Below, in pieces: positions 36,067-45,255 of a stretch of 64,000 nt of DNA (position 1 is the stretch's first letter; each line of letters opens with the position of its first letter). The notes under the pieces were generated by a model, which was not told the origin of the DNA, made no database searches, and saw nothing but the letters and a program-made list of their open reading frames with translations. Where the stretch lies: NCBI RefSeq assembly GCF_001922985.1, contig NZ_MRUH01000121.1:62001-126000 (forward strand), in the 5' to 3' direction. The position numbers were made by a program, and so were the translations under genes. The stretch is from Teredinibacter waterburyi (GTDB taxonomy: Bacteria; Pseudomonadota; Gammaproteobacteria; Pseudomonadales; Cellvibrionaceae).

Positions 36067-36361
36067 CCGCTGTAGTTTTCATCGGATTAGAGTGTGGCGC
36101 ATCAGGCTTAACTGGATCGAAAAACTCGCCGAATAGGCTATGGAGTTTTAGCTTCTGTTGCTGCTGGCGTCGATTACCTGCATCCTGCCAGGGTACAACG
36201 TAAAGAATTTTCGGCAATTCAGTGTTGCCTTTAATGACAGTAGTGTCCAGCTCAATACGGTCTTCGGCGAAGCTCATAGTAGGCAAGCCAATAGAAATTA
36301 TCAGAATGCCGACCATCGCGAAATATCTTGTTGCTAACATGGTAATCAACCTAGAGATCAC
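36050..36361 (-). CDS. Small secreted protein of the TPR module, unknown function
   Basis: A 103-residue protein with an N-terminal hydrophobic segment (about 11-31) and a probable signal-peptidase site after MSFA (about residue 32). The mature part reads EDRIELDTTVIKGNTELPKI then LYVVPWQDAG, with a Gln-rich stretch and a Pro-rich tail. I recall similar KGN-ELPK-LY-VPW proteins beside TPR genes of gliding-type machineries in gammaproteobacteria, but cannot verify that here. It overlaps both neighbours (ATGA with the upstream TPR lipoprotein, 17 bp with the KS-like gene), so it is a genuine member of the operon. Confidence 0.65.
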   Translation of the reverse strand: MISRLITMLATRYFAMVGILIISIGLPTMSFAEDRIELDTTVIKGNTELPKILYVVPWQDAGNRRQQQQKLKLHSLFGEFFDPVKPDAPHSNPMKTTAGDARE

Positions 36362-36987
36362 TTTAATGAATAGGAGAGCTGCTCAACCCAGTTCTTGGTA
36401 TCTTCGTCCTCAAAATCTATTAAGCCTAAATACTGTTTGTAGTGACTGTAGGCTGCGGGAATATCCTGGTAATAGACATCATAAAGAAGCGCAAGGTTGT
36501 AGTGAGCGTTGGCAAACTTGGGTTTAAGCGTAAGTGCCGTTTTATAGTGAGTTTCTGCTGTTGCGAAATGTTTCTGGTCGACGGCAATTAGACCTAGCAG
36601 GTTGTGTATTTCGGCATCGGATTTCAATGCGGCTGCTTTTTTTGCGTGAGCTTCGGCAGCGTCTAGTTGCCCTTGTTGATAATTACATACCGCAAGATTT
36701 GCCCAGACACCTGCAACGCCCGCGTTTCTTTTAGAAAGTTTTAAGAGCAATTTTTCTGCAGCCTGAAACTCTTCGTTTTCTATTAGTTTGAGTGATTGAA
36801 GATAGGTTTCGAGCTCCTTACCTGCAAGGCGGCCAGCCGGAACTGGATTGGCTGTAGCTGTTGGTTCAATGCTAATCCCGCTTTTTTCAGGCTTAACTCC
36901 ACCGCCGCAAGCCTGCAGCAGTAAACTAGTCGCTAGGGCCAAAAGAAAAATGTGTAACCTACAATGGAGTGAAGGCAGATTATTCAA
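36358..36987 (-). CDS. TPR-repeat lipoprotein
   Basis: A 209-residue predicted lipoprotein: hydrophobic segment then lipobox LLQAC, with the acylated Cys at about residue 27. At least three TPRs follow (about 80-185), for example AGVWANLAVCNYQQGQLDAAEAHA-type, AEIHNLLGLIAVDQKHFATAE and ANAHYNLALLYDVYYQDIP. It is likely outer-membrane anchored facing the periplasm and mediates protein contacts. Coupled to the 942-residue TPR lipoprotein by an 8-bp overlap and to the small secreted protein by ATGA. Confidence 0.8.
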   Translation of the reverse strand: MNNLPSLHCRLHIFLLALATSLLLQACGGGVKPEKSGISIEPTATANPVPAGRLAGKELETYLQSLKLIENEEFQAAEKLLLKLSKRNAGVAGVWANLAVCNYQQGQLDAAEAHAKKAAALKSDAEIHNLLGLIAVDQKHFATAETHYKTALTLKPKFANAHYNLALLYDVYYQDIPAAYSHYKQYLGLIDFEDEDTKNWVEQLSYSLK

Positions 36988-39808
36988 GAGTTTCTCCTAG
37001 GTAAGCGTCAAGCTTCCCTTTACGAGAAAATCGCACAGGAAAGAGTTGTTGTAATCGAGCCAGGCTTTGGGCAAGCCAGCTGGTCCAGTCGCTATCGCCA
37101 CTTTGCTTAACGCGGCCAAGGTTAGTCTCGTAAAACTCAATGGCCTTTTCTTCAAAAGGGAAAGCTTGGTCTTCTAGAAGTATGTTGTATTGTTCGAGCT
37201 CGTCTTCACTTAAATTAGCAGGCCGTTCAGATTCTAACAGGGCAATACTAAATTCTTGGTACACGTTACCTATAGAAAAAGTGGCCTCTGTAGAGACCTC
37301 GGTTAAACCATAGCCAGATGCTTGACCATACAGTGCGATTGCCTTTTGCATAGTAGATTTTTTTCGCTTTAGATTAACCGCTAAGGGTTCAACCAGTTTA
37401 ATCTGACCAAATTCTCGGAGGGTTTCCCGGGCGACTTCAAGAACGGCTTTTGCCGCAATATAGTTGGTGCGATCTGTTTTGCTACTGGCGACAGCGCGCT
37501 TATCGGCGGAGCGAATTTTCACAAACCAAAAGTGTTGGTTTTCCCTGTTGCCAATTTTCCCATAGAGTTCAGTGAGTTTCTGCATCGCTTCCATATTTTG
37601 CGGGAAGGGTGTCGGATAGTTGTGAGCGTAGTCGCGATAGGATTTTATCGCATCGTCCCAGTCTTTCTTGCGCTCGTAGAGTTCGGCCGCTTGCCAAAGT
37701 GCTGCCATCTGAACGTCGCGACTGTTGTCGTTCTTCGCTAGGCGTACCAGTTCGTCGGCAGCTTTATCATTTTGGTTTGATTTTAAGTAAGCAACGGAAA
37801 GCTGACGGGAAACTTCGATGCGACGCGGGTGTTTGGGATAAAGGCTTTCGAAGCGTTTAATACTAATAATCGCATCGTTCCACTGCTGTTGGTTCATGGC
37901 GAGCGAAACGGCGTCGAATAGGCCCGTCGCAGCAATATCGGATTTAGGTGCAACTTCGGATATGCGTGAAAAATGAAATAGCGCATCGTCGACGTGTTGG
38001 TTAGCTTTAGCAGCCTCGCCCTGCCGATAAATCGCCACGGCTAGGTTATCGCTGTAGTGTGCTACCTTGCGGGACGACAATGTTTCTTGCTTTAACAACT
38101 CGTTGTAAGCCGCCTCGGCGTCACTGTAGTTGCCAAGTTCAAAGTGAGATCGCGCTTGAATATTGGTGAGTTTTACACGCATCGCTGCACTCAGATTATT
38201 AGCAACCTCGTTGGATAGGGTTAGCGCCTGTTCATAACGTTTATTGTTAAAACTTAACTCCGCTGCATGCAGGGCAATTTCTATGGTGCGCTCATCGTTC
38301 GGGTAAAGCTCAGAGAATTGCTTGGCGAAGGTTAGGTGTTTATTAAGCCAGCGTTCTCGGCCGTCGGCGGACGTCGCTTTTTCGTAGAGCTGGCTAGAAA
38401 GGGCGATGGTGGTGTAGGCCGCTTGTTTATCTAAAATTAGTTGGCCATCGTAAGCGGCTTTTTCGAAATAGCTAACCGCTGCGGCGGTATCGCCCGTGGT
38501 AACCAATAGCTCGCCATACAGGGTGTAAATATCATCTTGATTGGCGTAGGCCTGATAATGCGCTAGATAGCGATCATACCAAAGTTGTGTTTGTGCTAGA
38601 TCAGCCGCTTTGCCTTTGTTTTGGTAGCGACTGTGCAGGTAGGAGGCAACCATAACAATGTATTCGCGTAGCCGCGTGTCTACAGTTTTCAATAATGAGG
38701 TGTCACCACCCTGCTGCCAATAGGAGGCGCGTGGGTTGTAGTCGCGATAAAAACTATCGATAGCGGCATAGAGGTTTTCGGTGAAACCGCCTGCTTGCCA
38801 GATTTCTAGAATTTTTAAACGCGCGCGCGGAATATCCTTAGAATTCGGGTAGTGCTCGCTAAATTGTACAAGCGTTTGTGCCGCGTCGGAGTAGCGCTCT
38901 CGCTTTAAATAGATATCGCTGATAACTTCGTATGTGTGGTAGAGATAAAGAAAATCCTGTTGCTCTGCAAAATAGGTTTTGAGGCTTTCTGCACCATCGA
39001 GGTATGCGAAAGCTAGGCCGATAGCACGGAAGTATTCGTCAAAAAGATCGCGTTCATTTTTGTTTAACTTGGTCAGTGCAGAAAACTGGTGGTAAGTAAG
39101 TGCTGCGATATAGTCGTCTACGGCTTCTAAATGAATTTGTTGTTTGTAGCGTGTCCAGCCGCGTTTAAACAGTGACTTTTCATAAAATCGATCTGATGTT
39201 GGTGTAAGCAGAACTTCGGTATAGGCGTCTTCAGCGGTAATGTAATCGCCGGTAATAAAAGCACTTTCCGCTATACGGAACTGTGCTTCTGCATAGTGTT
39301 GTGATTTTGGAAATTTAGTTACCAAACGCTTTAGCGCCGTTAATGATTGCTGGTGTTCCCCTAGTTGGTCGTGGGTTCGCGCGAGCTGGTAAAGGCTTAG
39401 GTCATTGTCTTTTGCATCGGGAAAATCGGCGAGCGCATTGTTTAACAGTTCGATGGTGTTGCGTAAGGTCGCTGTGTAAACGCTGTCTTCTATCTCTTCG
39501 GCACTGGGAGCGCTATCTTTACTATCTTTTAATAACTTGTCAGATAGTTCTAATTCAAGTTGCGCGAGCCGGTTAATAGCGGTTAGGCGTGAACGATCGC
39601 TCTTTGACGCATTCTTTATGTAAGCGTAATAGGCATCGCGAATTTCTTCGTCAGTCTTGGGTTTAACAAATACCTCGCCCTGCATCGATTGGTCGCTACT
39701 GAGATCAATATCGGCTAGGGTCTGGGGTTGTGAACTGCTGCAGCCGGACAGCCAGACAAATGCCGCTATAGATACGATATAGGTTAGCGTAAGGGTTGTT
39801 TTATTCAT
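36980..39808 (-). CDS. Large TPR-repeat lipoprotein (942 aa)
   Basis: A 942-residue protein with a lipoprotein signal (lipobox LSGC, Cys at residue 23) and tetratricopeptide repeats through nearly its whole length, for example SLYQLARTHDQLGEHQQSLT (about 140), HYAEAQFRIAESAFITGDYI, AALWQAAELYERKKDWDDAI (about 690). It resembles large periplasmic TPR lipoproteins of gliding or envelope-spanning machines in general build. No enzymatic domain is seen. It overlaps the 482-residue TPR gene by ATGA. It probably sits in the periplasm as a scaffold; whether it serves the T6SS is unknown. Confidence 0.75.
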   Translation of the reverse strand: MNKTTLTLTYIVSIAAFVWLSGCSSSQPQTLADIDLSSDQSMQGEVFVKPKTDEEIRDAYYAYIKNASKSDRSRLTAINRLAQLELELSDKLLKDSKDSAPSAEEIEDSVYTATLRNTIELLNNALADFPDAKDNDLSLYQLARTHDQLGEHQQSLTALKRLVTKFPKSQHYAEAQFRIAESAFITGDYITAEDAYTEVLLTPTSDRFYEKSLFKRGWTRYKQQIHLEAVDDYIAALTYHQFSALTKLNKNERDLFDEYFRAIGLAFAYLDGAESLKTYFAEQQDFLYLYHTYEVISDIYLKRERYSDAAQTLVQFSEHYPNSKDIPRARLKILEIWQAGGFTENLYAAIDSFYRDYNPRASYWQQGGDTSLLKTVDTRLREYIVMVASYLHSRYQNKGKAADLAQTQLWYDRYLAHYQAYANQDDIYTLYGELLVTTGDTAAAVSYFEKAAYDGQLILDKQAAYTTIALSSQLYEKATSADGRERWLNKHLTFAKQFSELYPNDERTIEIALHAAELSFNNKRYEQALTLSNEVANNLSAAMRVKLTNIQARSHFELGNYSDAEAAYNELLKQETLSSRKVAHYSDNLAVAIYRQGEAAKANQHVDDALFHFSRISEVAPKSDIAATGLFDAVSLAMNQQQWNDAIISIKRFESLYPKHPRRIEVSRQLSVAYLKSNQNDKAADELVRLAKNDNSRDVQMAALWQAAELYERKKDWDDAIKSYRDYAHNYPTPFPQNMEAMQKLTELYGKIGNRENQHFWFVKIRSADKRAVASSKTDRTNYIAAKAVLEVARETLREFGQIKLVEPLAVNLKRKKSTMQKAIALYGQASGYGLTEVSTEATFSIGNVYQEFSIALLESERPANLSEDELEQYNILLEDQAFPFEEKAIEFYETNLGRVKQSGDSDWTSWLAQSLARLQQLFPVRFSRKGKLDAYLGETLE

Positions 39809-41253
39809 GATTCGGTGTCCAGCAATTTTGCGACACCGTATTGTGCTTGGCTAAGGTAGCTAGTGAGCTTTTCTTGGTGGCTGTCTATAAGTATTTGCGC
39901 TTCCGTATTAATCGCTGTGTTTACCTGTGTAAGAAGCTCGTCGGCCTCCATTTGCAATTTTTTATCATCTACCTTGGCTTTCAGGACGCTTAAGTCGCGG
40001 CCGAGATCGAAAAGAATTGGTGAGATATCCGCTTTAATATAGGGCGGCAGGCTGTTAACTAAAACGGTATTGGATTGGCGCTGTGCTAGACGTATTGATA
40101 CCGACCTTTGCTTGGCTTCCGCTTGTTTAGTTTGATAGTAAACGATGGCTTCAGAATAGAGTGCCGAGGCATTTGCGAGCTGTTTCATTTGCTCGTGTAC
40201 AAAGGCGATAAGCAGGCGCGATTCGATTACGTAAATATCTTCAAATGGCTTTTCTTTTAAGCGCTTAAAGGCGTTGAGGGAACCAATATAGTCACCTTGG
40301 TGTAACGCCGCTAACCCGAGCCCTAGTAACGCAGGGTTTTCGTATTCACTGCCTAAGGATATTTTACGAAAGGTGACTCGAGCATCTCGGTAAAACTCGT
40401 AGCGCAGCTGTGAAAACCCAAGCACGACTAATAGCCGGTTATTGAGTTCGCCAATTTCGCTATTGTCTTGTTTAAGTGCATTTTCAATGGCGAGTTGTGC
40501 GTCCGTCCACCAACCCTGACGAATGAATGCTACGGCGCGATTTAGCTGGGCGTAGGAATAATATCGAGAACTCGATTCGACCTTTTCGTAGTAGCTAATC
40601 GCCTTGCGATGCTGCTTCTGTTTTTGCAGGGTAATGCCGTAGAGAATGGTGGAGTAGGCGCGCTCGTCGGCGGTAAGGGCATTTTCTACTTCGATATTGC
40701 CAAGTTCAGCGGCGACTTTGTCGTAGTCCCCCAAGCTAAAATAATAGTTTGCTAAATAATAGTGAGCCTTGGCTTCTACGTAGGGGTCAAAGGTCGCTAG
40801 TGCAGCATTGATTAATGGGTCAGCAGCACTTTTTAAATATAAATTCAGTAGCTGTTCGATAAGTTGTAAAACTGCGGGCTTGGATATGTTGGCAATCAAT
40901 AGGCGTTGGTTTGCTGTCACCAGCGCGGCTAGGTGTTGTGGTTGCTTGCGTTCACTAGCGGCATTGCATACTGAAACTAATGGCGCGAGTTGTTGGAAAG
41001 TCGTTGCATCGGCTGCAAATATTGTGTTCGCGCTTTGCTGAATCGGCAGGTAGGCCTTACTAATTGTTTGGATGTTATCGAATGAGCTGGCATTGGCATA
41101 GCCCGCACTCAAGCCGATTGTAAATACTAGGGCGGAGAGATAGCGGGGCAGAAACATCGCCGTCAAGAGCGACAGCGAACGTAGGCTGCGAGTAGTGCGT
41201 GAGATCATAAAGCGAATGGTACTCATAATGGTTTGACTGTTGCGGCGCAGCAC
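39805..41253 (-). CDS. TPR-repeat periplasmic protein (482 aa)
   Basis: First gene of the TPR module. The N-terminus is basic, then a hydrophobic stretch FLPRYLSALVFTIGLSAGYANA suggests export with cleavage near residue 56 of this frame. The true start may be the ATG at 41226 or an internal one rather than the GTG at 41253 used here, which has an AGGTGG site. TPR-like helices occupy about 165-370 (KAHYYLANYYFSLGDYDKVA, YGITLQKQKQHRKAISYYEK, PALLGLGLAALHQGDYIGSL) and the C-terminus is predicted coiled coil. Couples to the 942-residue lipoprotein by ATGA. 184 bp and a terminator separate it from clpV, so it likely has its own promoter. Confidence 0.7.
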   Translation of the reverse strand: MLRRNSQTIMSTIRFMISRTTRSLRSLSLLTAMFLPRYLSALVFTIGLSAGYANASSFDNIQTISKAYLPIQQSANTIFAADATTFQQLAPLVSVCNAASERKQPQHLAALVTANQRLLIANISKPAVLQLIEQLLNLYLKSAADPLINAALATFDPYVEAKAHYYLANYYFSLGDYDKVAAELGNIEVENALTADERAYSTILYGITLQKQKQHRKAISYYEKVESSSRYYSYAQLNRAVAFIRQGWWTDAQLAIENALKQDNSEIGELNNRLLVVLGFSQLRYEFYRDARVTFRKISLGSEYENPALLGLGLAALHQGDYIGSLNAFKRLKEKPFEDIYVIESRLLIAFVHEQMKQLANASALYSEAIVYYQTKQAEAKQRSVSIRLAQRQSNTVLVNSLPPYIKADISPILFDLGRDLSVLKAKVDDKKLQMEADELLTQVNTAINTEAQILIDSHQEKLTSYLSQAQYGVAKLLDTES

Positions 41254-41393
41254 TTACGGCCACCTGTGTGGCCAGTGTCAGTTAATGATTTAGGTGTTCT
41301 ATACCGCGATTTTCTTAAAGGTACTTACTTAAAGGTTCTTATTTGTAGCTTGCTATCGACCGCTTAATCTCAACATGGAAGTCATAAAATAAA

Positions 41394-41429
41394 TAACGGG
41401 TTAGCGGCGAGTGAGCTGATAACCCGTTA
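41394..41429 (-). terminator. Rho-independent terminator after clpV
   Basis: Perfect 10-bp arms TAACGGGTTA and TAACCCGTTA enclose a 16-nt loop. On the minus strand it lies just after the clpV stop and is followed by TTTATTTTAT. It ends the tss transcript and separates it from the TPR module. Confidence 0.75.
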
Positions 41430-41437
41430 ATCAAGGC

Positions 41438-44116
41438 TTAGTTTACGCTATAGGTAAACTCGCCTTCATCGGTAACGCCAACATGAATAGCGCTAACACC
41501 TTCACCATTTGCCATACGACCTAAACACTCAGAGGCGAGTGCGGGTAGCATGGTTCGGGTCAAAATATTTTCGATATTACGGGCGCCAGTATCGACTTCT
41601 TGACTGCGCGCAACGATGTGTAACATTACCTCTTCATCGTAGGTGAAGTCTGCGTCATAGTGCTCACGCACGCGCTTTTCGATACGCTTCATATTAATTT
41701 TACAAATCTTTAACATGTTTTCGTCGTCGAGCGGATAATAAGGAATAACGGTGGTACGGCCGACGAATGCTGGTTTGAAATACTGTAATAACTGCGGGCG
41801 GAAGTTATCCATCAAAACCTCAGGGTCTGGACGCACTTCCGAGGCCGCGCACATAGCGCGAATATGTTCTTCGGCGGCATTCGAGGTCATGATAATAACA
41901 GTGTTGCGGAAGTCGATATCGCGTCCTTCGCCATCTTTAATGGTGCCCTTGTCGAACAGGTTATAAAAAACGTCTTGCACCCCAGGGTGTGCCTTTTCCA
42001 TTTCGTCTAATAGAATCACACTGTAAGGTTTACGTCTCACTGCTTCAGTAAGTACACCACCCTCGCCATAACCAACGTAGCCGGGAGGAGAGCCGAGCAG
42101 CATTGAAACTTTGTGCTCTTCTTTAAACTCAGACATATTGATAACAGTAATATTTTGTTCGCCGCCGTAAAGTGTATCGGCCAGCGCTAACGCAGTTTCG
42201 GTTTTACCAACACCGCTAGAGCCCACCATAAAGAACACGCCGATGGGCTTGCGTGGATCGGTTAACCCCGCGCGCGAGGTGCGAATACTTTGTGCGATCG
42301 CTTCTAGCGCATGCTCTTGACCAATTACACGGTTGTTGAGTACGTCTTTAAGGTTAAGAATTGCATTAATTTCATTCGATACCATTTTGCCGACGGGGAT
42401 GCCGGTCCAATTGGCAACCACTTCTGCGATAGCTTGGCTATCGACGTTGACCTGTATCATTGGTTGCTCATCTTGAATCGAGGTTAGCTGCTCCATTAAC
42501 TGATGAAGCTCAGTTTTAATTTTGGTCTTGTCTTCTTCGGAGAGTGAGTCTGCATCGTCTTTTTTATCTGCTGACGATTTTTTACCCGCGTGAAAGTCGT
42601 CTTCTATTTTCTTCTGCAGTTCATGAATCGCAGCAACCTTATCCCGCTCTTTGTCCCACTGAGCTTCTTGCATAATGAGTAATTCTCGTAACGCGTCGAG
42701 TTCGGCTTTTAAGGTTTCAATGCGGTCTTCACAGTTGCCGAGTGTGGCATTTTCACGTTCCAGAGAAATAATATTGGTTTCGGTTTGGGTGATGTTGCGG
42801 CGGGTATTTTCGACTTGTGCCGGTGTAGCACTTTGGCTGAGTGCAACCCGGGCGCAGGCGGTGTCGAGCAAGCTAACGGATTTATCGGGCAGTTGGCGAG
42901 CGGTAATGTAGCGGCTAGACAGGCGAACGGAATCGACGATGGCTTCGTCCATAATTCTTACGCCGTGGTGATGTTGCAGCATGACCGATATCGCGCGCAT
43001 CATGTTGATTGCTTTTTCTTCGCTAGGCTCTTCTACTTTTACAACCTGAAAACGTCGTGTAAGCGCCGGATCGCGTTCGAAGTATTTTTTATACTCGGCC
43101 CAAGTGGTCGCAGCAATAGTACGTAGTTCGCCTCGAGCGAGCGCAGGCTTGAGCAGGTTGGCGGCATCACCTTGACCTTCTTTACCGCCAGCACCGATAA
43201 GTGTGTGGGCTTCATCGATAAACATAATAATAGGCGTGGGCGAGGCTTTTACTTCGGCGATAACGGATTTTAATCGATTTTCGAATTCTCCTTTAACGCT
43301 AGCGCCAGCCTGCAGCAAACCAAGATCGAGGCTGCGTATAGAAACACCTTTTAATGCGTCGGGTACATCACCTGAGGCAATTCGTAGGGCGAAACCTTCA
43401 ACTACTGCGGTTTTACCGACGCCGGCTTCACCGGTAAGGATTGGATTGTTTTGGCGGCGCCTAATTAAAATGTCGATGATTTGACGGATCTCGTCATCAC
43501 GGCCCAAAACAGCATCGATTTTTCCCTGCTTGGCCGCTTCGGTTAGGTTGACGGTAAATTTGTCTAGTGCTGGTGATTTGCTCGGTGCGCCTACCGCGGC
43601 AGCTTGCCCCTCGTCGTCACCAAGATTAGCGCTACCAGATTCTCCGGTAGTACCAACAATCGAACGAACTAAATCACGTAAAGACTCCGGCGGAATTTTA
43701 CTTAGTTCGCCGCTAAGACAACCAGTTGAGCGACGCAGCCCCTCGTCTAGCAACAATGCTGCGAGTATATGAGCAGACGTTGCTTGCCCGTGTGCATATT
43801 CCACAGACGCTAACATCCAAGCATTTTTTGCAAGGTCGACAATGGTAGGGGAAAGCGCTGGTTGGCGAGTATTGCCAGACTTAATCTTGTCGAGTTCGCG
43901 ATTAAGTTCCTGCGCAAATTTTCCGAGATTAATTTCGTATTTTTCTAATACCGCAACGAGGTCACTATCGGAGACTTCTAGTAATTTAAGTAGCCAGTGT
44001 TCAATTTCAACGTTGTAATGACTGCGGGACATACACAGTCCTGCGGCACCTTCGAGGGCGTTGCGACAGGGTTCGTTGAGTTTTCCCACAAGTGATTTTA
44101 GATCTATGCTAATCAT
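41438..44116 (-). CDS. clpV: T6SS AAA+ unfoldase ClpV (TssH)
   Basis: ClpV (892 aa) disassembles the contracted TssB/TssC sheath. Features: an N-terminal Clp-N domain (about 1-150) that binds TssC; first AAA+ with Walker A GEAGVGKTAVVEG (about 228) and Walker B IIMFIDEAHTLIGAG; a coiled middle domain (about 420-560); and second AAA+ with GSSGVGKTETALALADTLYG and VILLDEMEKAHPGVQDVFYN. Both ATPase sites look intact. Last gene of the tssA-B-C-C-E-F-G-H run, 23 bp after tssG. Confidence 0.96.
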   Translation of the reverse strand: MISIDLKSLVGKLNEPCRNALEGAAGLCMSRSHYNVEIEHWLLKLLEVSDSDLVAVLEKYEINLGKFAQELNRELDKIKSGNTRQPALSPTIVDLAKNAWMLASVEYAHGQATSAHILAALLLDEGLRRSTGCLSGELSKIPPESLRDLVRSIVGTTGESGSANLGDDEGQAAAVGAPSKSPALDKFTVNLTEAAKQGKIDAVLGRDDEIRQIIDILIRRRQNNPILTGEAGVGKTAVVEGFALRIASGDVPDALKGVSIRSLDLGLLQAGASVKGEFENRLKSVIAEVKASPTPIIMFIDEAHTLIGAGGKEGQGDAANLLKPALARGELRTIAATTWAEYKKYFERDPALTRRFQVVKVEEPSEEKAINMMRAISVMLQHHHGVRIMDEAIVDSVRLSSRYITARQLPDKSVSLLDTACARVALSQSATPAQVENTRRNITQTETNIISLERENATLGNCEDRIETLKAELDALRELLIMQEAQWDKERDKVAAIHELQKKIEDDFHAGKKSSADKKDDADSLSEEDKTKIKTELHQLMEQLTSIQDEQPMIQVNVDSQAIAEVVANWTGIPVGKMVSNEINAILNLKDVLNNRVIGQEHALEAIAQSIRTSRAGLTDPRKPIGVFFMVGSSGVGKTETALALADTLYGGEQNITVINMSEFKEEHKVSMLLGSPPGYVGYGEGGVLTEAVRRKPYSVILLDEMEKAHPGVQDVFYNLFDKGTIKDGEGRDIDFRNTVIIMTSNAAEEHIRAMCAASEVRPDPEVLMDNFRPQLLQYFKPAFVGRTTVIPYYPLDDENMLKICKINMKRIEKRVREHYDADFTYDEEVMLHIVARSQEVDTGARNIENILTRTMLPALASECLGRMANGEGVSAIHVGVTDEGEFTYSVN

Positions 44117-44139
44117 CGGTTGGTCCTTGATATTTTCAG

Positions 44140-45255
44140 TTATTTTTCTGCGGTTAAATGAATGTCCATAACTTGCTGACGCTCTTCTGCTGTCGGTGGC
44201 TTACTCGATAGCCAGGTGCTCCAGCCCATAATTGGTGCGGTGTCTTTGCTTAGAGATATTTTATTTGGAATAGCGCGCCGGTTCACTTGAATTAAAAAAT
44301 CGTATTCGCGCTCTACGCCAAGGTAGAGGCGAACTAATTCATTTAGCGCTTTCAGGTTGCTACTGCCGGGTGCGAACTTCACATATTGCTGTTCGTTTAG
44401 CGGGCCTAACACTACGCGTGTTTTGCCTTGAGAGAACCAACCTGTGCGGCCGAGCAATGTGGTTCTACCCAAACAAACGTTCTGACCTTGGCGATTATTG
44501 CGGTCCGGCAGCCGGGTGCGGACGTCATCGATAAGGCTGTGCCATTCGCCGATAAATTCGCGAATCTTAACGGGCACATCAAAATAGGATTCTAATAATT
44601 GCTTGAGCCCAGTCGCGGTTTTAATTTGCTGGCTAAACAAACCGCTGTAAAAAATCAGCGACTCGTCTTTTACGGCGTTTCTCTGCATCAGACTTTGGCT
44701 GCCCAAGCCGATAATAGACAGTAGCGCGCGGGTGTGATTGTCAGGGGCGCGCGAATCAGTTTCGGTGAGGCGATGACGCTCAAAAGCTAGCGGAAGACGG
44801 TATTTTGTAGATGCCTGGTAAAACAGCGACGTAGTGCGGTGATTAAATAAGTCGAAAAAATGCAACATAGTTGCATCTTTTTGCTTTAGTCGTTGCTGTA
44901 ATAATTCGGTGTAGTGAAAGGGTAGAATACCAGTGCTACCGGTAAGGCCAATCATGTTGACCATGACTTGCCACTGCTCACTCGTTGTTGAATTGGTTTC
45001 AACCTTGGCTACTTCGTCATCGGGGAAGGCGAGTGATGGGTTGCCGCGAAAGCGAATAGCTTCTTGTGTTGGTGGCGAGAACTTTCCGACTGGCCGATTT
45101 GATGCGCGCTGGCCTAGGGGCGCATTGCCCAAACGCAGCGCGTACACGGCGGCTCGCTCCAGCAGGCGTACGACCTGCAAAAAGCTAAAAGCGCCTGGGC
45201 TTTTTTCTAACTTCTGTGTTACAGAAGTATTTTTTCGCCAGCTCGGGGTGGGCAT
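44140..45255 (-). CDS. tssG: T6SS baseplate protein TssG
   Basis: TssG (371 aa, ImpH/VasB family) joins TssF and TssE to form the baseplate wedge. The family is recognised from FSFLQVVRLLERAA near residue 25, AIRFRGNPSLAFPDDEVAKV (about 67-86), MVNMIGLTGSTGILPFHYTELL (about 95-116) and a C-terminal VCLGRTTLLGRTGWFSQGKT segment. It overlaps the tssF 3' end by 37 bp; a later start would shorten the overlap but lose the conserved N-terminus. Followed by clpV. Confidence 0.92.
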   Translation of the reverse strand: MPTPSWRKNTSVTQKLEKSPGAFSFLQVVRLLERAAVYALRLGNAPLGQRASNRPVGKFSPPTQEAIRFRGNPSLAFPDDEVAKVETNSTTSEQWQVMVNMIGLTGSTGILPFHYTELLQQRLKQKDATMLHFFDLFNHRTTSLFYQASTKYRLPLAFERHRLTETDSRAPDNHTRALLSIIGLGSQSLMQRNAVKDESLIFYSGLFSQQIKTATGLKQLLESYFDVPVKIREFIGEWHSLIDDVRTRLPDRNNRQGQNVCLGRTTLLGRTGWFSQGKTRVVLGPLNEQQYVKFAPGSSNLKALNELVRLYLGVEREYDFLIQVNRRAIPNKISLSKDTAPIMGWSTWLSSKPPTAEERQQVMDIHLTAEK

